From Pseudeuparius sepicola (Eukaryota; Arthropoda; Insecta; Coleoptera; Anthribidae), in assembly GCA_963920635.1 (NCBI GenBank), contig OY987300.1:79523899-79587898 (forward strand): DNA of 64,000 nt. The letters are read 5' to 3'. The translations under genes were made by a program, and so were the position numbers. Position 1 is the first letter of the stretch. The number at the start of each line of letters is the position of its first letter. Positions 1 to 13,400 of this stretch are shown here, in pieces. The notes beneath the pieces were generated by a model, which saw nothing but the letters and a program-made list of their open reading frames with translations, had not been told where the DNA came from and made no database searches.

Positions 1-1030
1 TGGGCTCCCTGATTTTTTGAAATACGTATTGTATTTTATAAAAATGTTTTAAAATTCTACATGGACATATAATAAGAATAAATCATAATTCAAATTTATT
101 TTGAAAGAAAATAAGTATACCAAAATAAAAAATTCTGCGGTTTAAAAAAATTAAAAATGCGACCGGGCCGCATTTTGTTCAGTTTTTAGCAATTTTCTAA
201 ATATTTGGTTACTTTTTTATGAAACTCCTTAATAGTTTTGTCTGCATTTTATTCACCAAAAATTTACCTCTTGTACCTACCTACTTTAGTTCAATAAGGA
301 ACTACCCTGGGGTCCCTGGGATGCCTGATTTTTTGAAATACGTTTTGTATTTTATAAAAATGTATTAAAATTCTACATCGACATATAATAGTAATAAATT
401 AATAATCATCAATCAAATTTATTTTGAAAAAAAATATGAAGAAAAAAATTCTGCGTTTTATAAAAATTAAAAAAGCGACCGACCGCATTTTGTCCAGTTT
501 TTAACAATTTTCTAAATGTTTGGTTACTTTTTTTTATGAAACTCCTTAATAATATTGTCTGCATTTTATTCAAGAAAAATTTACCTCTTGTACCTATACT
601 TAGTTCAAGGCACTATATACCCTGGTCTCCCTGATTTTTTGAAATACGTTTTGTATTTTATAAACATGTATTAAAATTCTACATGGACATATATAATAAG
701 AATAAATCATGATTCAAATTTATTTTGGAGGAAAATATGAAGAAAAAATTCTGCGGTTTAAAAAAATTAAAAAATGCGATCGCATTTTGACCAGTTTTTA
801 ACAAATTTCTAAATATCTATTTGGTTACTTTTTCTATGAAACTCCTTAATAATTTTGTCTGCATTTTATTCAAGGAAAATTTACCTCTTGTGCCTACTTA
901 TTAGTTCAAGCGTTCAAGGTACTACCCTGCTGGGCTCCTTGATTTTTTGAGATAAAAATAAATCATATGGAGAAAAAACTTATGCGGTTTAAAAAAATAA
1001 TACAAAATGCGACCGCATTTTGTCCATTAT
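1..1030. repeat. Tandem repeat, unit about 305-317 bp, about 3.3 copies
   Basis: Copies begin near 1, 317, 622 and 931. Each starts with a variant of CTGATTTTTTGAAATACG, followed by an A/T-rich stretch, a GCGACCGCATTTTGTCC-like segment and a TTTACCTCTTGTACCTA segment in the same order. The fourth copy is truncated. The copies differ by small indels and substitutions. It looks like a short satellite or tandem array that probably continues beyond the left edge. No coding potential is seen. Confidence 0.85.
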
Positions 1031-1141
1031 AAATGTGGGAACATTAAAAAATGCGAAATAAATTATAAAAAAATATGTGAATAAAAGTTGGCAAAAACAG
1101 TAGAAAAACAAAATTTGAATTCTAAATTATTGTCCACTCAC

Positions 1142-1460
1142 CATTCTGCGTCTCCTCTTGAATCGAATTCACCGGCACATCCGGCACCTTCAACTGGCTC
1201 ACGTATCCCGAAGTATCGTCCAAACTTTGCATGATCCTTGAACTCCGATTCGCTGGTGCCATCATCTGCTGCGCCCTCTCCACGTTCTTCCACCAATTTT
1301 CCAGGGACGAAGAAAAACCGAACTCGGGCTTGTAGGTCCGCGCCTGCAGATACTGTTGTCCCACGAAATTCCTGTTGTCCATCTTTGAAAATTGTCCGCA
1401 GTCCACAACAATGCCCGAAGATAAAACAGCAAATAAAATCCCCCGGGCGGCCTCCGTCAT
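1142..1460 (-). CDS. First coding exon of an unrecognised gene (partial, runs off left edge)
   Basis: An open frame starts at ATG 1460 (MTEAARGILFAVLSSGIVVD) and ends at a good splice donor, GTGAGT, at 1141. It gives 106 codons plus one base. The first 20 or so residues are hydrophobic enough for a signal peptide or a membrane anchor. The rest is polar, with an ENWWKNVERAQQMM stretch and no domain I recognise. A longer frame exists upstream only by using a TTG; I prefer the ATG. Codon use is mixed and looks coding, but an overlapping open frame on the same strand makes the frame choice less than certain. The next exon is not visible in the tandem repeat to the left, so it should lie outside the window. 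The CpG-rich block at 1461-1900 lies upstream and is a plausible promoter. Function unknown. Confidence 0.5.
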
Positions 1461-2426
1461 TTTTATATAAAAGCGGCGATTTTCCAAAGGGTCGCACGCC
1501 TTTGTCGGCTCCTTTGATGCCGGCCGACGTCGGCAGTCGTCGTCGGTTTGAAATCGACCAATGGGGGGCGCCGCGTTGGGCGTGGCCGGGCGACGCGCCC
1601 CGTATTCCGCCAGTTGTAACGTTTCCCGCGTATGTCTGGTTGCATACCTTTACGTCGAATTTCGATTAGAACCCCTCAAAAAAACAAGCGGATCCTTAAC
1701 AAACGACAACATACGACAATACGGCACACTTCTTTCTTTGTTGATCTTGGAAATAGCCGAAAGAATAAAGAATCTTGTAGGGTGGTGACCATTGGCGGAA
1801 AGCGATGTGGTGGAAGTTACAGAGCATGCGTCGGGCGGAAGCGTCCTGATTGGTCGGTTTGAAAGCGGAGCAGGAAGAAAGAACAAAGGAGCCGACAAAG
1901 GAGTCGGCGGCTTTGATTTTTGTTTGACACTATGCCGACTGATGTACCCGTGTTCAGAAGTTTTTTTATAGGGAGGGAGATAAAAAAAGGAAACCTTGAA
2001 GTTGAAGCTATAAAAATATACCTAAATAAATGGAAATTTCAAGAATAATCAGAGAAATGGGAAATACAATAGAACGTTTCTTCTATAATTACAATAACCC
2101 TACTTCCTATAAAAGTTATTCTTATACCTAATTAAAATTATAGATTAAAAATAATAAATTGATGCTCCGAATTTGAAAATGGTTTCCTTAAAACCACAAG
2201 TAAGTACACAACTAAGTGCCACCCTTTTTTACGAAAAAGAATGCCAAATTCGAACAGAATATAATTGAAAAACAGCAGTAAATAAATTATTAATAAAATT
2301 CGTTTTATAAACAACTTGAACAACCTTGTATTATAAAGTATACTAAATAAAAAAGGCAGGGTATTCCTAGGCCCTGGGTTTTACAAGGCGAAAATAAATA
2401 AAGGGACAATTTTCAATTTTGGCCTT
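1461..2426. other. Intergenic: CpG-rich block followed by AT-rich DNA
   Basis: From about 1480 to 1910 the sequence is unusually rich in CG dinucleotides for this window. It carries an inverted pair, TTTGTCGGCTCCTTTGAT near 1500 and its complement near 1885-1912. This is where a promoter for the leftward gene would sit. From 1930 to 2426 I see only AT-rich sequence without a feature. Confidence 0.35.
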
Positions 2427-3073
2427 ACGTGATTTTACTCAGTACCTATTATAATATGCTTTTCAAAGGGCATTGGCATTATGTTGAGTATATTCTCACA
2501 ATAATAAGATAAGTTAGTCATCCTGGGTCCTTCATATATGAACAACTGCGAGTATTCATTTATTCGAAAAATATGCGTATTGATATGTTTTTAATCAGGC
2601 TGCCATGTGTTTTATAATGAAGTTCAAAATAGAAAATTCCTCGGAAAAACATAGGCATATCGTTAGCGTGGGCCCAATAAAGGGCTATTATTGTCACGTG
2701 ACCTTGTATATTTTAATAATTATTTTTTCCACGTTTCTGAACAGGCTGCCAATGAGAAGTATGCAAGTTCTTGTTATGAAACCACCGTTTGCGCAAGTCC
2801 AAGTAGGTACAGTTTAAATTGAATGTTATTTGTTATTATTTAATCATATTTAAAGGATTTGTTCGATAATGTAAAGTGTAGTTGGACATGCGCAAGCGGT
2901 ATGCCATCTTTTCGTCAGCAGTTTCATACTAAAAACTTGCATACTTCTCATCTCATTGGCAGTCTGTTCCTGTTCAGACAAGTTTACGTGACAATAATAT
3001 AGGCCTTTGGGCCCAGGCTAACGGTATGCCTATGTTTTTCCGAGGAGTTTTCTATTTGGAACTTTATTATAAA
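2427..3073. mobile_element. Truncated copy of a foldback (long inverted repeat) element
   Basis: The left arm, from ACGTGATTTTACTCAGTA, matches the left arm of the complete foldback element at 48260-49116. It shares in order the motifs around TATTCTCACAATAATAAG, CAGGCTGCCATGTG, TTCCTCGGAAAA and GGCTGCCAATGAGAAGTA. The right arm (about 2880-3073) is the inverse of the inner part of the left arm but stops early. It therefore lacks the outer terminal repeat present in the other copy. No protein is encoded. Confidence 0.7.
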
Positions 3074-4423
3074 AAAACAACGTAACTAGAACTACATAAC
3101 TCTTGTAAGTAGGTATAGGTAGTAGATAGTTATAATAATAATATCTCCAGTCAGAGTTGATTTAATTTTATTATTATCTATAACAAATTACGACTGAAAT
3201 CAAGAAATATTGGGCTATTCCTGCACACGCATTTATTAGTTGCTTCTGGGGTCCCTACACCTAGTTTCAGTTTGGAGTGATGGTGAGAAATGAGAATAAT
3301 AATAATTATTTTTTATTGTGAACCCCACAGATGAAAATTCCACAGAAGTTTATTTATCAAACCACCCAGGTATTCAGGTATCTTACCAGCGCCATTTCTG
3401 AGTTACGCTGTTCGAGGGAACGTTGAAAATGTCGGATCCCTGCTGCCAACATAAAGAGCGTAGCTCGTTAATCGGCTGTCAATCGTGCGTTTTCAATTTT
3501 CGGCGGATATTCGGAATCGGTCAAAAAACGTGAAATTCGATGGCCATGTTTTCCCTACAGCGTCTCTACCCGTCTCTCTCTAATCTTTTTAGGGATATTT
3601 TCGAAAAAATTCCACCGCAGACAAAGACGGAACGAACTTCTGGCGCATCTTAAGAAAGGCCGTCCCCATCCACTTTTAATTGATCGGAAAGTTAAATAGC
3701 GGCCCAGTGTGGGCCGAAAGAAAGGTGTTTACGTCCGATTATTTAAAAGTCAAATCGGCGTAGCGCCGACTCTTGTTTTGGTTCGGTAATCCGGCATCCG
3801 TACGGCCACAACAAGCGTGCGTTGAACTTGACATGTCTATAGATTTTCTCTTTCTTTTCCCAGGCCTGTGAAAAATCTCAAGTTTATAAAAATAAATATG
3901 AAAGGCCTAATTACGGTGGGTACAGTCTGCGGAGCAAGTTTGATTTTTGACCCCGTTTTGAGTTCGCGGTGGCTGTGAGTGCCGTTAGTTTAGCCTCAAA
4001 AACGGCGGATATCTTGAGAACGGCCGAGCCGCATCGGCCGCCGTTTCGGAAAAGTCCAGGCGATTTCGTGAGTTTTTTTTAAGGCGATGCCCGAGTATTG
4101 ATTCGTCTTAAAGGCTAGGCCGGCGGACCCGACTATACATGGTTTATAGGGGTCTTACGTGGTTCCTATTGGCTCACTGACTCATAAAAAAGCGCCGAGG
4201 GACAAGAAATTTTTTATCGGAAAATTTCCAAATGAGCGGACGCTTGCGTATTTTGAGAAAACCACCTCAAGACATGACGGGATCGACGTGTGCGGCGACC
4301 AGTGCGGCGGTGCTACCCGATTTCTGATATGAAATTTAAAAAGAAGTGAAAAAAACCCAAGGAGTATTGATTATTTTTTTTATGTTCCAAAGTTGTACGT
4401 TGTAGACTTTCGTGCTTTCCAAA
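3074..4423 (+). other. Region upstream of the BTB gene; probable 5' UTR and promoter in its second half
   Basis: 3074-3360 is AT-rich with no clear feature. From about 3370 to 4325 the base composition becomes mixed and CpG-containing, like a promoter or untranslated exon, and it ends just before the start codon at 4424. I see no unambiguous TATA box or splice signal that fixes the transcription start. Confidence 0.35.
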
Positions 4424-7400
4424 ATGCTGCCCCAACAGTATTGCCTGCGATGGAGGTACCACCACTCCAACTTGCAGACCATGTTTTCCTCGTTGCTCGA
4501 GAGGGAGGCCTTCTGCGATGTGACCTTAGCCTGCGAAGGGAGGACCATCAAGGCCCACAAAATTGTCCTGTCGGCCTGCAGCACCTACTTCGAGACCATC
4601 CTGTCGCAGTACGAGGAGAAGGACCCCATCCTCATCATGAAAGACGTGAAGTACATAGACATTAAGTGCTTGGTGGAGTTCATGTACAAAGGCGAAATCA
4701 ACGTCGAACATGTAAGTAATCAAAGTAGGCTACCTGCAATCAATTTCTGCGAAATTACCGCTATGATTCATTTGTTTTTTCTGGATGTACACAGCCCACT
4801 GTGTTATTTACATAGTTGTGGAATATTTTTGACCATTTCGTGGCTATTGTTGGTTTTTTTCCATGTTTTTATAGCTACTGTTTTATTTAATATTTTATAA
4901 AAACTTGACATGCTTTTTTTGTTCCACATTTCTAGGTACTTTGTATGGGCAATTTGCAAAATTTAGAAATTAATAGTCATGTTACCCATAAAAGGTCAAA
5001 TTACATTGTAAAATAATCCAATATATTCTGTTTCATCGTTATGATGAAATTTTTTTGATATAGTTTATCACGCTAATTCATACAAATAATCCTTAAAGGT
5101 ACACTTGACTATACTGTACGTATAATTAATATTAGGTAGGTACTAAAATATGTAGGTGACTTTCCCAAAAATACCTACTGAAATGTGGATGATCTAAAAA
5201 AATTTTTGGATTTTATCCAGTTGAAACCCACTTTAGGAAGTTCTGTTGACCCCAGAATTTTTAGGAAAACAAAATAAAAATACCTAAGTTGCGGGAAAGT
5301 TGTTTTTGAAAAACCAGTTTGGTAAAATTAGACACAAAATAGGAACAATTTACCACATGGTTAAATTTTAGCAGTTAATAATAAGAATAAATAAATGATT
5401 CATGACTAATAGGACATTTCATAATGTTTTTTAAATAGTAGAGATATATGTGAACTTTTAAGTATTGCATGATAAATACTAAAAATTGTACGATCTAAGA
5501 ATAGTTTTTTTTACACTTTATACTAATAAAATACACAATACCTACCTACTTCGGGACAAACATTTTCGGTAGGTAGGTAAATGTTTACAGAAAAATTTTA
5601 GGTAAGTAGATGTTACTGTAATATTGCATCAAAAAGTTTCTAGGTACTTGATTTTAACATACAATCAAAGTTATTATTTAAATAAATAGGTTATTTAATT
5701 TTTTATTCATACCTATAATACCTACCTACCTACAGGCGAGGAGACCAAGTTTAAATAGACAACGAAGAGTTGGGTACCTATCAACCTTTATAGAGTGTCA
5801 TTTTATTGCTACATGATGCATATTTTATTTTACAGGGACATGGGCTAGGGCCCCCTATAAATAAAAACCTTAATTTTCACTTTTCAGTAGAACCATATTG
5901 AGTAAAAGATAAAAGATAACACAACATTCACTATCCAAGTTGACAGTTAATTCTTGATGTAGTTGTAGTAGCATAACGCCATCTCATGGTAAACAAATGA
6001 ATTTAAATACAATAAAAAAATCCATAAGTATACAGTGTGTGTCTGGTTAGAAGACTAAAAAATGTATTTATTAAAAAGTGCAAATGTAGTTGAAGCAAAA
6101 AAAAATTGATTTTAAATTTAAAACAGTCAAAAAATATTTGTTATTTCTCAAATATATATTTTTTATTAATTAGTTTAGCTTGGCATTATTTTTTATTACA
6201 ATAAAATCTTTTCACAACTCCAACTGGATATTAATTATAATTTATGGGCCGTGCGTCATTTGTTTTTGAATTCATAGCACCCTAGATTCATTCCACGAAT
6301 TGGAATTATTTACTTTTTCAAAGTTTGGCATTGCACAGAAAAATAACGAATGGATATTTTATCATCAAAATTGCTACATGAGTATTTTGGGAATGTGTTT
6401 TTTTTTTTTTCGATTAAATGCCTAATTTAGTTTTTCGAAAAACGCACAACTTTAAAAAATCGCAATGCCAAACCAATAATAGGTACTTCCCAAAGGATGG
6501 CCTTTCAAGAAGAAGAATGTCCTAGTGAAAGGATTTTTTTATAGATATTAGTATCTGTATAAATAAGGATATTAGTATATCTATAAAAAATCCTTTCAAT
6601 ATAATAGTTTTGTGAGATCCGGTGTTGTCAAAGCAAGGTTATTGTCAAACTAGAAGTAACTAGAAAAGTCATAGAGCAAACAAGATAAGTAGGTTGACAG
6701 CCAACCCAACAAAACAAAATGTTACTGTTGTGACAATTTGAAGTCTAAAAATAAGAACAAAAATTGAAAAAATCATTGGTTTACTTAATAACAATTTATT
6801 TTATATTTTCACAAATATTACTTCAATCCTCGAGATGTTTAACCTAAAATGAATTAATAATAATTATTATTGTTATTTTTTTCTAGAAATAATGGCTTGT
6901 ATCTTATAAATGAAACATTTTCGAACATTGTATACAGGGTGTCCGAAAATTATAAGTAAACATTTTATACTGGTGACTCTTTAGTATTTTTTTAAGAAAA
7001 AAATAACTTATATTTTGAAAAATTATTGTTTTTGGTTTTCATCAGGGACCTTTTAAAGTAAGGGGACCCAGCATTATACTTTCCAAAGTGAGGCCGTTTC
7101 TTTCCCCATGCTAATGGTCTCAATGATGCCAAGTATGCCATTTTATTGGAGAATCTATGAATATAACAGGTACTTTGATTGTTAGTAAAAATTAATAATG
7201 GTTTCTAAAAATTAGACTTGACAATGTTCTGTCAACAAACACAGAATATGGCAAGTGTCAAATGAATCAAATTTATTTTATATTTGAATTTGGAAATTAT
7301 TTCCAGGAATTTAAGTAATATAAGTATGGCAAGTCAGTGCCGATTTTGCTTATTTGAGAATTTGTCGCTATTACACCTTGTTACCAGGTTCCTCAATCCA

Positions 7401-10400
7401 TTTGTAATATGTAGACTTCAACTTTCTTCCCTTGTTGAATGTATCTACCCAAAGAACTTTCACAGATTTCGGGATGGACTAATAAGATTAGGTCTTGTAC
7501 TTAGTTCTAATCATGTAGTTTTTCTCGGTGCTCATTTTTGTTATTTTATTTCTCTCCCAAGGTACCTCACAAATAAACTTATATAAGTAGTTGTAGATAA
7601 AAACTGTTTAAAAAAAGACCTGACTGAAGCTACCTGCTTAATAATTTAAAATTTAGGAAATACCATTTTTGTTTTGGACTACTTACTTATACGTAATGCC
7701 CACGTAATGGGAATTGTAGGATTACTAAAGGTGAGACAAGAAAAATCTGGTTGCAATTATTGGGACTACTACAGGCGGCCGCATTACCTTTAATTGACTA
7801 TCTGGAAGTTAGAAAACTTAAAAATTGTGAACTATGATGGGAAATAGTTTGCCTCCTTTGGAATCTATGGCACTGGCATGTCACATAAAACCTGATGGCA
7901 GTTGGACACTGACATATAACATAACCTTGTATCAGCCCACTTATGTGGTCTCCTTGGAGATATACAGAAAACAAGGCTTCACTTCTCCTATGTGATAGAC
8001 TGTGACATGCTGGGTCCCCTTATTGTAAAGAGTCCCTGGTTTTCATCCCTCTCTCATAAACTGTCATAACGTCAAGGTCTTAAATTAACCAGTGGAGTAG
8101 ATGTGGATTTTTTTAAAAAAATATATCATTTTCAAAGTACGATTCAAGTACGCATTATTAAGTGACGCCCATAGAAAAAATATCGCGCACATTTCGTTAT
8201 TTCATCTCCGAAACCGCCTTTCCAGTGCCACCTGGCCACCCTGCTGAAGACGGCCGAGGAGCTCCGCATCAAGGGCCTGGCGGAGGTGTCGTGGCGGGAC
8301 GACGACCAGCAGGGCGACGCGTCGAACGGGCTGCAGACGGCCATACCGCAGGTGACGACTGTGATGGAGAGCCCAACGGGCCCCGGCCTCGGGCCGCAGC
8401 CGACGCCCGTCGGGCACAAGGGGAAGAAGCGCGGCCGCCCGCCCATAGGTAGTAGCGGTAAATGCTCGCATGCGGATTGGTCTGCTTTTTTTATTATTTT
8501 TTTGTAGATGTTAGGTTAGATTTCGATAGTGTTGCCGGGCACTTATTTGTGACCGGACATAAATGTCTGAGCACGGACATTTATGGACATGACACATTCA
8601 AAAATTCTCGAATGTGTCCAATAAATTTCAAAATATTTTAAATAGAAGAAGAAGCGAAACTTAACCTCAAATTTTTGAAATTTTTTTTAACAACACGTTT
8701 TGGAAGGGTTTCCCTCCATAAGGTATCTGCTGTGTGTGTGTTTTTTTCTTATTTCCTTTTATTAATGGATAAAAGAAGTGGTATAGTATGGAATTACTTC
8801 CAAAAAGTAAAAAAAAACAATAAAACATGGAATTTGCAAATTCAGCAAGAAGACTTATCTTAAACATGCTACACGCTTGACGCGTTTTCTTTTATTAGTT
8901 TTATTTAAAATTTTAAAAACATATATAAATAATATATAGTTTTTAGCTTATTTTATAAATGTCTGATAAATGTCCGGACATATTACGGACACATTGGCTG
9001 AACATTTCTCTGAAAATAAATGTCCGGACATTTGGCAATTCTAGATTTCGATGAAACGAAGCGGATTTTCGTAAGTAATATCATAAGTTCATGTAATTTT
9101 TTCAAAAAAAATCGAAAAAAACACATTACTAAGTAATATTTTAACAAGAAGCATGAGTGCTGGTGGCAACAAAAATCCAAGTCGAAGACGAGGATTTTTG
9201 CACCTGCACGAATGCATTTTGTTAAATAAATATTACTTAGCATTGCGTTTTTTTTGGATTTTTTTCACAGGAAAAATTATATGCCCAAATGGTATTTGAC
9301 AAGACACAAGACTATTTCATGAGTAACAAATTATTCTGCATACACATAGCTTACAAGACATACTACCTATTATACAACAGCTGTCAAGTTTTGCCGCGGG
9401 TAAACTCCAAAAAACTGCTGACAGGTGCTGTCATACAGTTTTCCCATCTAGAAACTATTTGTAATTCAAAATTACGTGTTTGTGATTGGTGGAAATTAAG
9501 ACGAGGGAAATAGTCTTTGAAAAAGTGACAACGACAGTAGGGCACTTGACTATTTTTCAAAAGTCATAATTTTGTTGAGAATGTTATATTAACATCTTTA
9601 ACTGTTGTGCATAATAGGAGAGTACTAGCATGTTGCAGTTGGTATACCTACTAAAAAAATATTGCTATTAGTTGCAGTAGGATCGTTTATTATCGTCTTT
9701 CAATTTACACCTTTCAGAATTTTCGACATTTCCTAACTTTCAGACGACTACGATCAAACGTTCACAACTCCGAGAATAATGCACGTTCACGGCAACGCCG
9801 ACGAAACTTATTCTAACGACGCGATGTCAAGCAGCGAGCATGACGTCAATGCCTGGGACGACGACCATTCTGCCAATGAAAATGACGAGCCACCTTTAAA
9901 GATTAAGAAAGAAGTCGTAAGTAGAAGAAAAACGCAAAAATAGAACATTTTCGAACATATTTTTGGGGACATTCTCAAGAAAAGCTGTAGGACATTCCAG
10001 AACACACCAAATAAATTCTGAGAATTTTCAAAATCAATATTTTTTCCTCTTGTGAATTCTCTGTACAAAAATTATAACATTATCCGAAATGTTGCGAACA
10101 TTTTCAAGACTTTGAAAATGTTTCAATGGCTTGAAAATGTTTTAAAGCATGTGGTGTTTTGAAGTTATTGAGATGGTCTACATTTATTTTAGAGCACATG
10201 TAAGAGTGAGAACTTCTCATAAATTTTAAGAACATTCTCAAAAATTTCAATATTCAAAATCAATAATTTTTTTCCTCTTGTGAACTGTATCTGTGAATAC
10301 TCTGTACAAAAATGAGAATATTGTCAGAAATGTCGAAAACATTCTCAAAAATTTGAAAATGTTTCAATTGCTTGAGAATTTTTTTAAAGCTGTTGGTGTT

Positions 10401-13400
10401 TTGAAGTTATTGAGATGGTCTACATTTGTTTTCGGGCATATTGCAAGAGTGAGAACATTTTCATAAATTTTAAGAATATTCTCAAATATTTCAACATTCA
10501 AAATCAATATTTTTCACCTTCCAAACTCCAACTATGAATACACTGGATAAAATGAGAACATTCTCAAAAATTATGAGAACATTCTCAAGAGTTTGAAAAT
10601 GTTCCAATTGCTTGAGAATGTTTTTTAAAAGCCTATTATGTTTTGAATTTATTGAGATAGTCTACATTTATTTTAGAGCACATCATAAGTTTTAAGAACA
10701 TTCTCAACAATTTTGAGAACGTTCTACATTTATTTTTTATTTTAGAACACATTGTATGAATGAGAACATTTTCATAAAATTTAAGAACATTCTCAAAAAT
10801 TTTGAGAATGTTCTAAAGAAATTTTGAGAATGTTTTGTCGTGGAATGGTTTCGATTATTGTGTTTGATGAAAGCGATTGAGATTGTCGAAAATGTTCTCA
10901 ACGATTTTTTGTCTCGTTTAGGGACAAGACGATGATTTGATTATCGACGACAGAAGCAACACTTCGTTTACGCCCAGCGACAAATCCGCTTCTGTCAATA
11001 AGTCGGCAAACGTCACGACCTCTGGCGGTCAGTCTTTCCTCACGCCGCAAATCGAAAAGGAATGGCCCGACGTTATCAAGGTATCGAGGGAAAATACAAA
11101 GCGAACGTGGGTGCGGTACATTTGAACTACTCGTCGATGGAGGCGTTAAACGAGATGTCGAAATGTGGTAGTAGTTCAGATGTACCGCACCTCGAAAAGC
11201 GAGTTTTCTTTTTGTTCTGAACCGACTAGTGTTTTCCTAGCAATATTTATGCGAGAACGAGGGTAGACTGATAGGTCCTTGAAACTGATAGATTCGATTT
11301 TTTTCCAGATGAACGAATATCTGAACACCGGCCGCAGGCAGCAGTTCTGGGAGGAGCCGTTCACCAAACGTGTCATGGACGCCATAAAGACGAAGAATCT
11401 GGAGATGAAGGTTGCCGCCGAACTCCTGGGCGTCTCCTACGGGACCTTGTACGGACGGTACAGGGATTCCTACGGGTGTCTGAAACACCCTTATAGGTGA
11501 GTACGGGACGGTCCGCGGGTTTGTGACTTGTCCACCGGGGGCGCTTTGGGATCGATCGATTCCCGTCGTTTCCAGGGTGCGGGACTTTTGGACCGAACAA
11601 GGCCCGACCGACGTCCTGTTGAAGTTGAAACGGAAGGAGATAACGTTATTTCGGGCCGCCGAGCAATTGAACGTGACCCCGCAGACTCTCTCCAACTACT
11701 TGATTTCGATGTCGCAGCTTGACAACCCGGACATTTCCGCCGTCCGGCAAATTCAGGTGAGAATGCCCTCATACTCGGCCAGAGCTGGGAAAGATCGCGC
11801 CAAAAAAGATCTAGATCATAGATCAGATCGTTACTCAAAAGAAGATGTAAGATCATTTAAAAATAGATCTTTTCATGCAAAAACGGTCTTAGATCAAGGA
11901 TCGTCTAAAAATGATCTATTTAAAAAAGATCAATCGATCTAAGATCTTTTCAATGATCTAAGATCTTCTAAACGATCTAAGATCTTCTAAACAATCTAAG
12001 ATCTTCTAAATGATCTAAGATCCTCTAAATGATCTAAGATCTTTGAACAAAATTCATGATATTATATATAGTTAATAGTTATAGATGTCTGTTACACACT
12101 TTTTCTAATTTTGACATAGTATAAACTGACATCTTTCAAAACCTGAGCAAGTGATGATACGTCCAGTTTTACGTAACTAGTTGTGTAAAGTAAAACTTTA
12201 CGTAACTAGTTACGTAAAGTTTTCTACTCTAACTGAACTGGTTATGTAATCAATCAGTTGATATACCTATGGAGAATTAGACTTTCTTGTAAAAACGTGT
12301 TCACCGATTATTTATGCAATTTATAATTTTATAACTTAAGTTATAAAATTCGGAATTTTGAGAAATAGATAATTGAAAATAAAATACAAATTAACATAAA
12401 GCATTCTACGAAGGCGTAGAGGGGCCACGCTTGTAAATTCTTCTAGTATTCACACTTTAAACTCTGAATTCACACTTGAAAGTCTGAATTCACACTTTAA
12501 ACTCTGAATTCACACTTTAAACTCTGAATTCACACTTCAAAGTCTGAATTCACACTTCAAAGTCTGAATTCACACTTCAAAGCCTGAATTCAGACTTTAA
12601 AGTCTGGTCTGAATTCAGACTTTAAAGTCTGAATTCACACTTCAAAGTCTGAACTTAGAGTTTAAAGTCTGAATTCACACTTTAAACTCTGAATTCACAC
12701 TTCAAAGGCTGAATTCAGACTTTAAAGTCTGAATTTACACTTCAAAGTCTGAATTCACACTTTAAACTCTGAATTCACACTTCAAAGTCTGAATTTGAAT
12801 TTAAACTCTAAATTCAGACTTTGAAGTGTGAATTCAGACTTTGAAGTGTGAATTCAGACTTTGAAGTGTAAATTCAGACTTTGAAGTGTGAATTCAGAGT
12901 TTAAAGTGTGAATACTACAAGAATTTACAAGCGTGGCCCCTCTACGCCTTCGTAGCGTTCGTTTAAATTTGACCTTAAAATAGGTTCTTGTAGTTGTAGG
13001 TAAAATGTAGGTATGTCAGTTTGTTTATATTATTTGTCATTGAGGTAAACTGCTTTAAATGAACGCTCGTTAGTAACGTAAGTAACTGAATTCGTAGTAC
13101 ATATACTTCAGAAATAATATGTAGATTATACGTATAAAAAGAAAAATCCTTGTTAGTACAAAACTATTCATTCTTCTAAAAAATATATACCTACCTACAT
13201 TATTTTGTATAAAAAAATCACAGAAACATTTTAAAAACGAACTACTTACAACAATTGAGGTCAAAATGAGAACATATTTTACAAATATGTAGATATAAAA
13301 ACAAAAACTCTTATTCCTACAACAACCTAGAGCACTATTTTTTATTCTTTAAAAATAAAACGTTATTTTATATAAAAAAATCACAGAAACGTTTCAAAAA

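Noticed and set aside
1238..1669. 143-codon plus-strand frame opposite the leftward exon
   Set aside because: It is antisense to a frame with a better start, hydrophobic N-terminus and donor site.
11940..12050. Regular repeats of GATCTAAGATCTTCTAAAC resembling a CRISPR array
   Set aside because: The units abut with no unique spacers, occur inside a transposon with target duplications, and the host is an insect.
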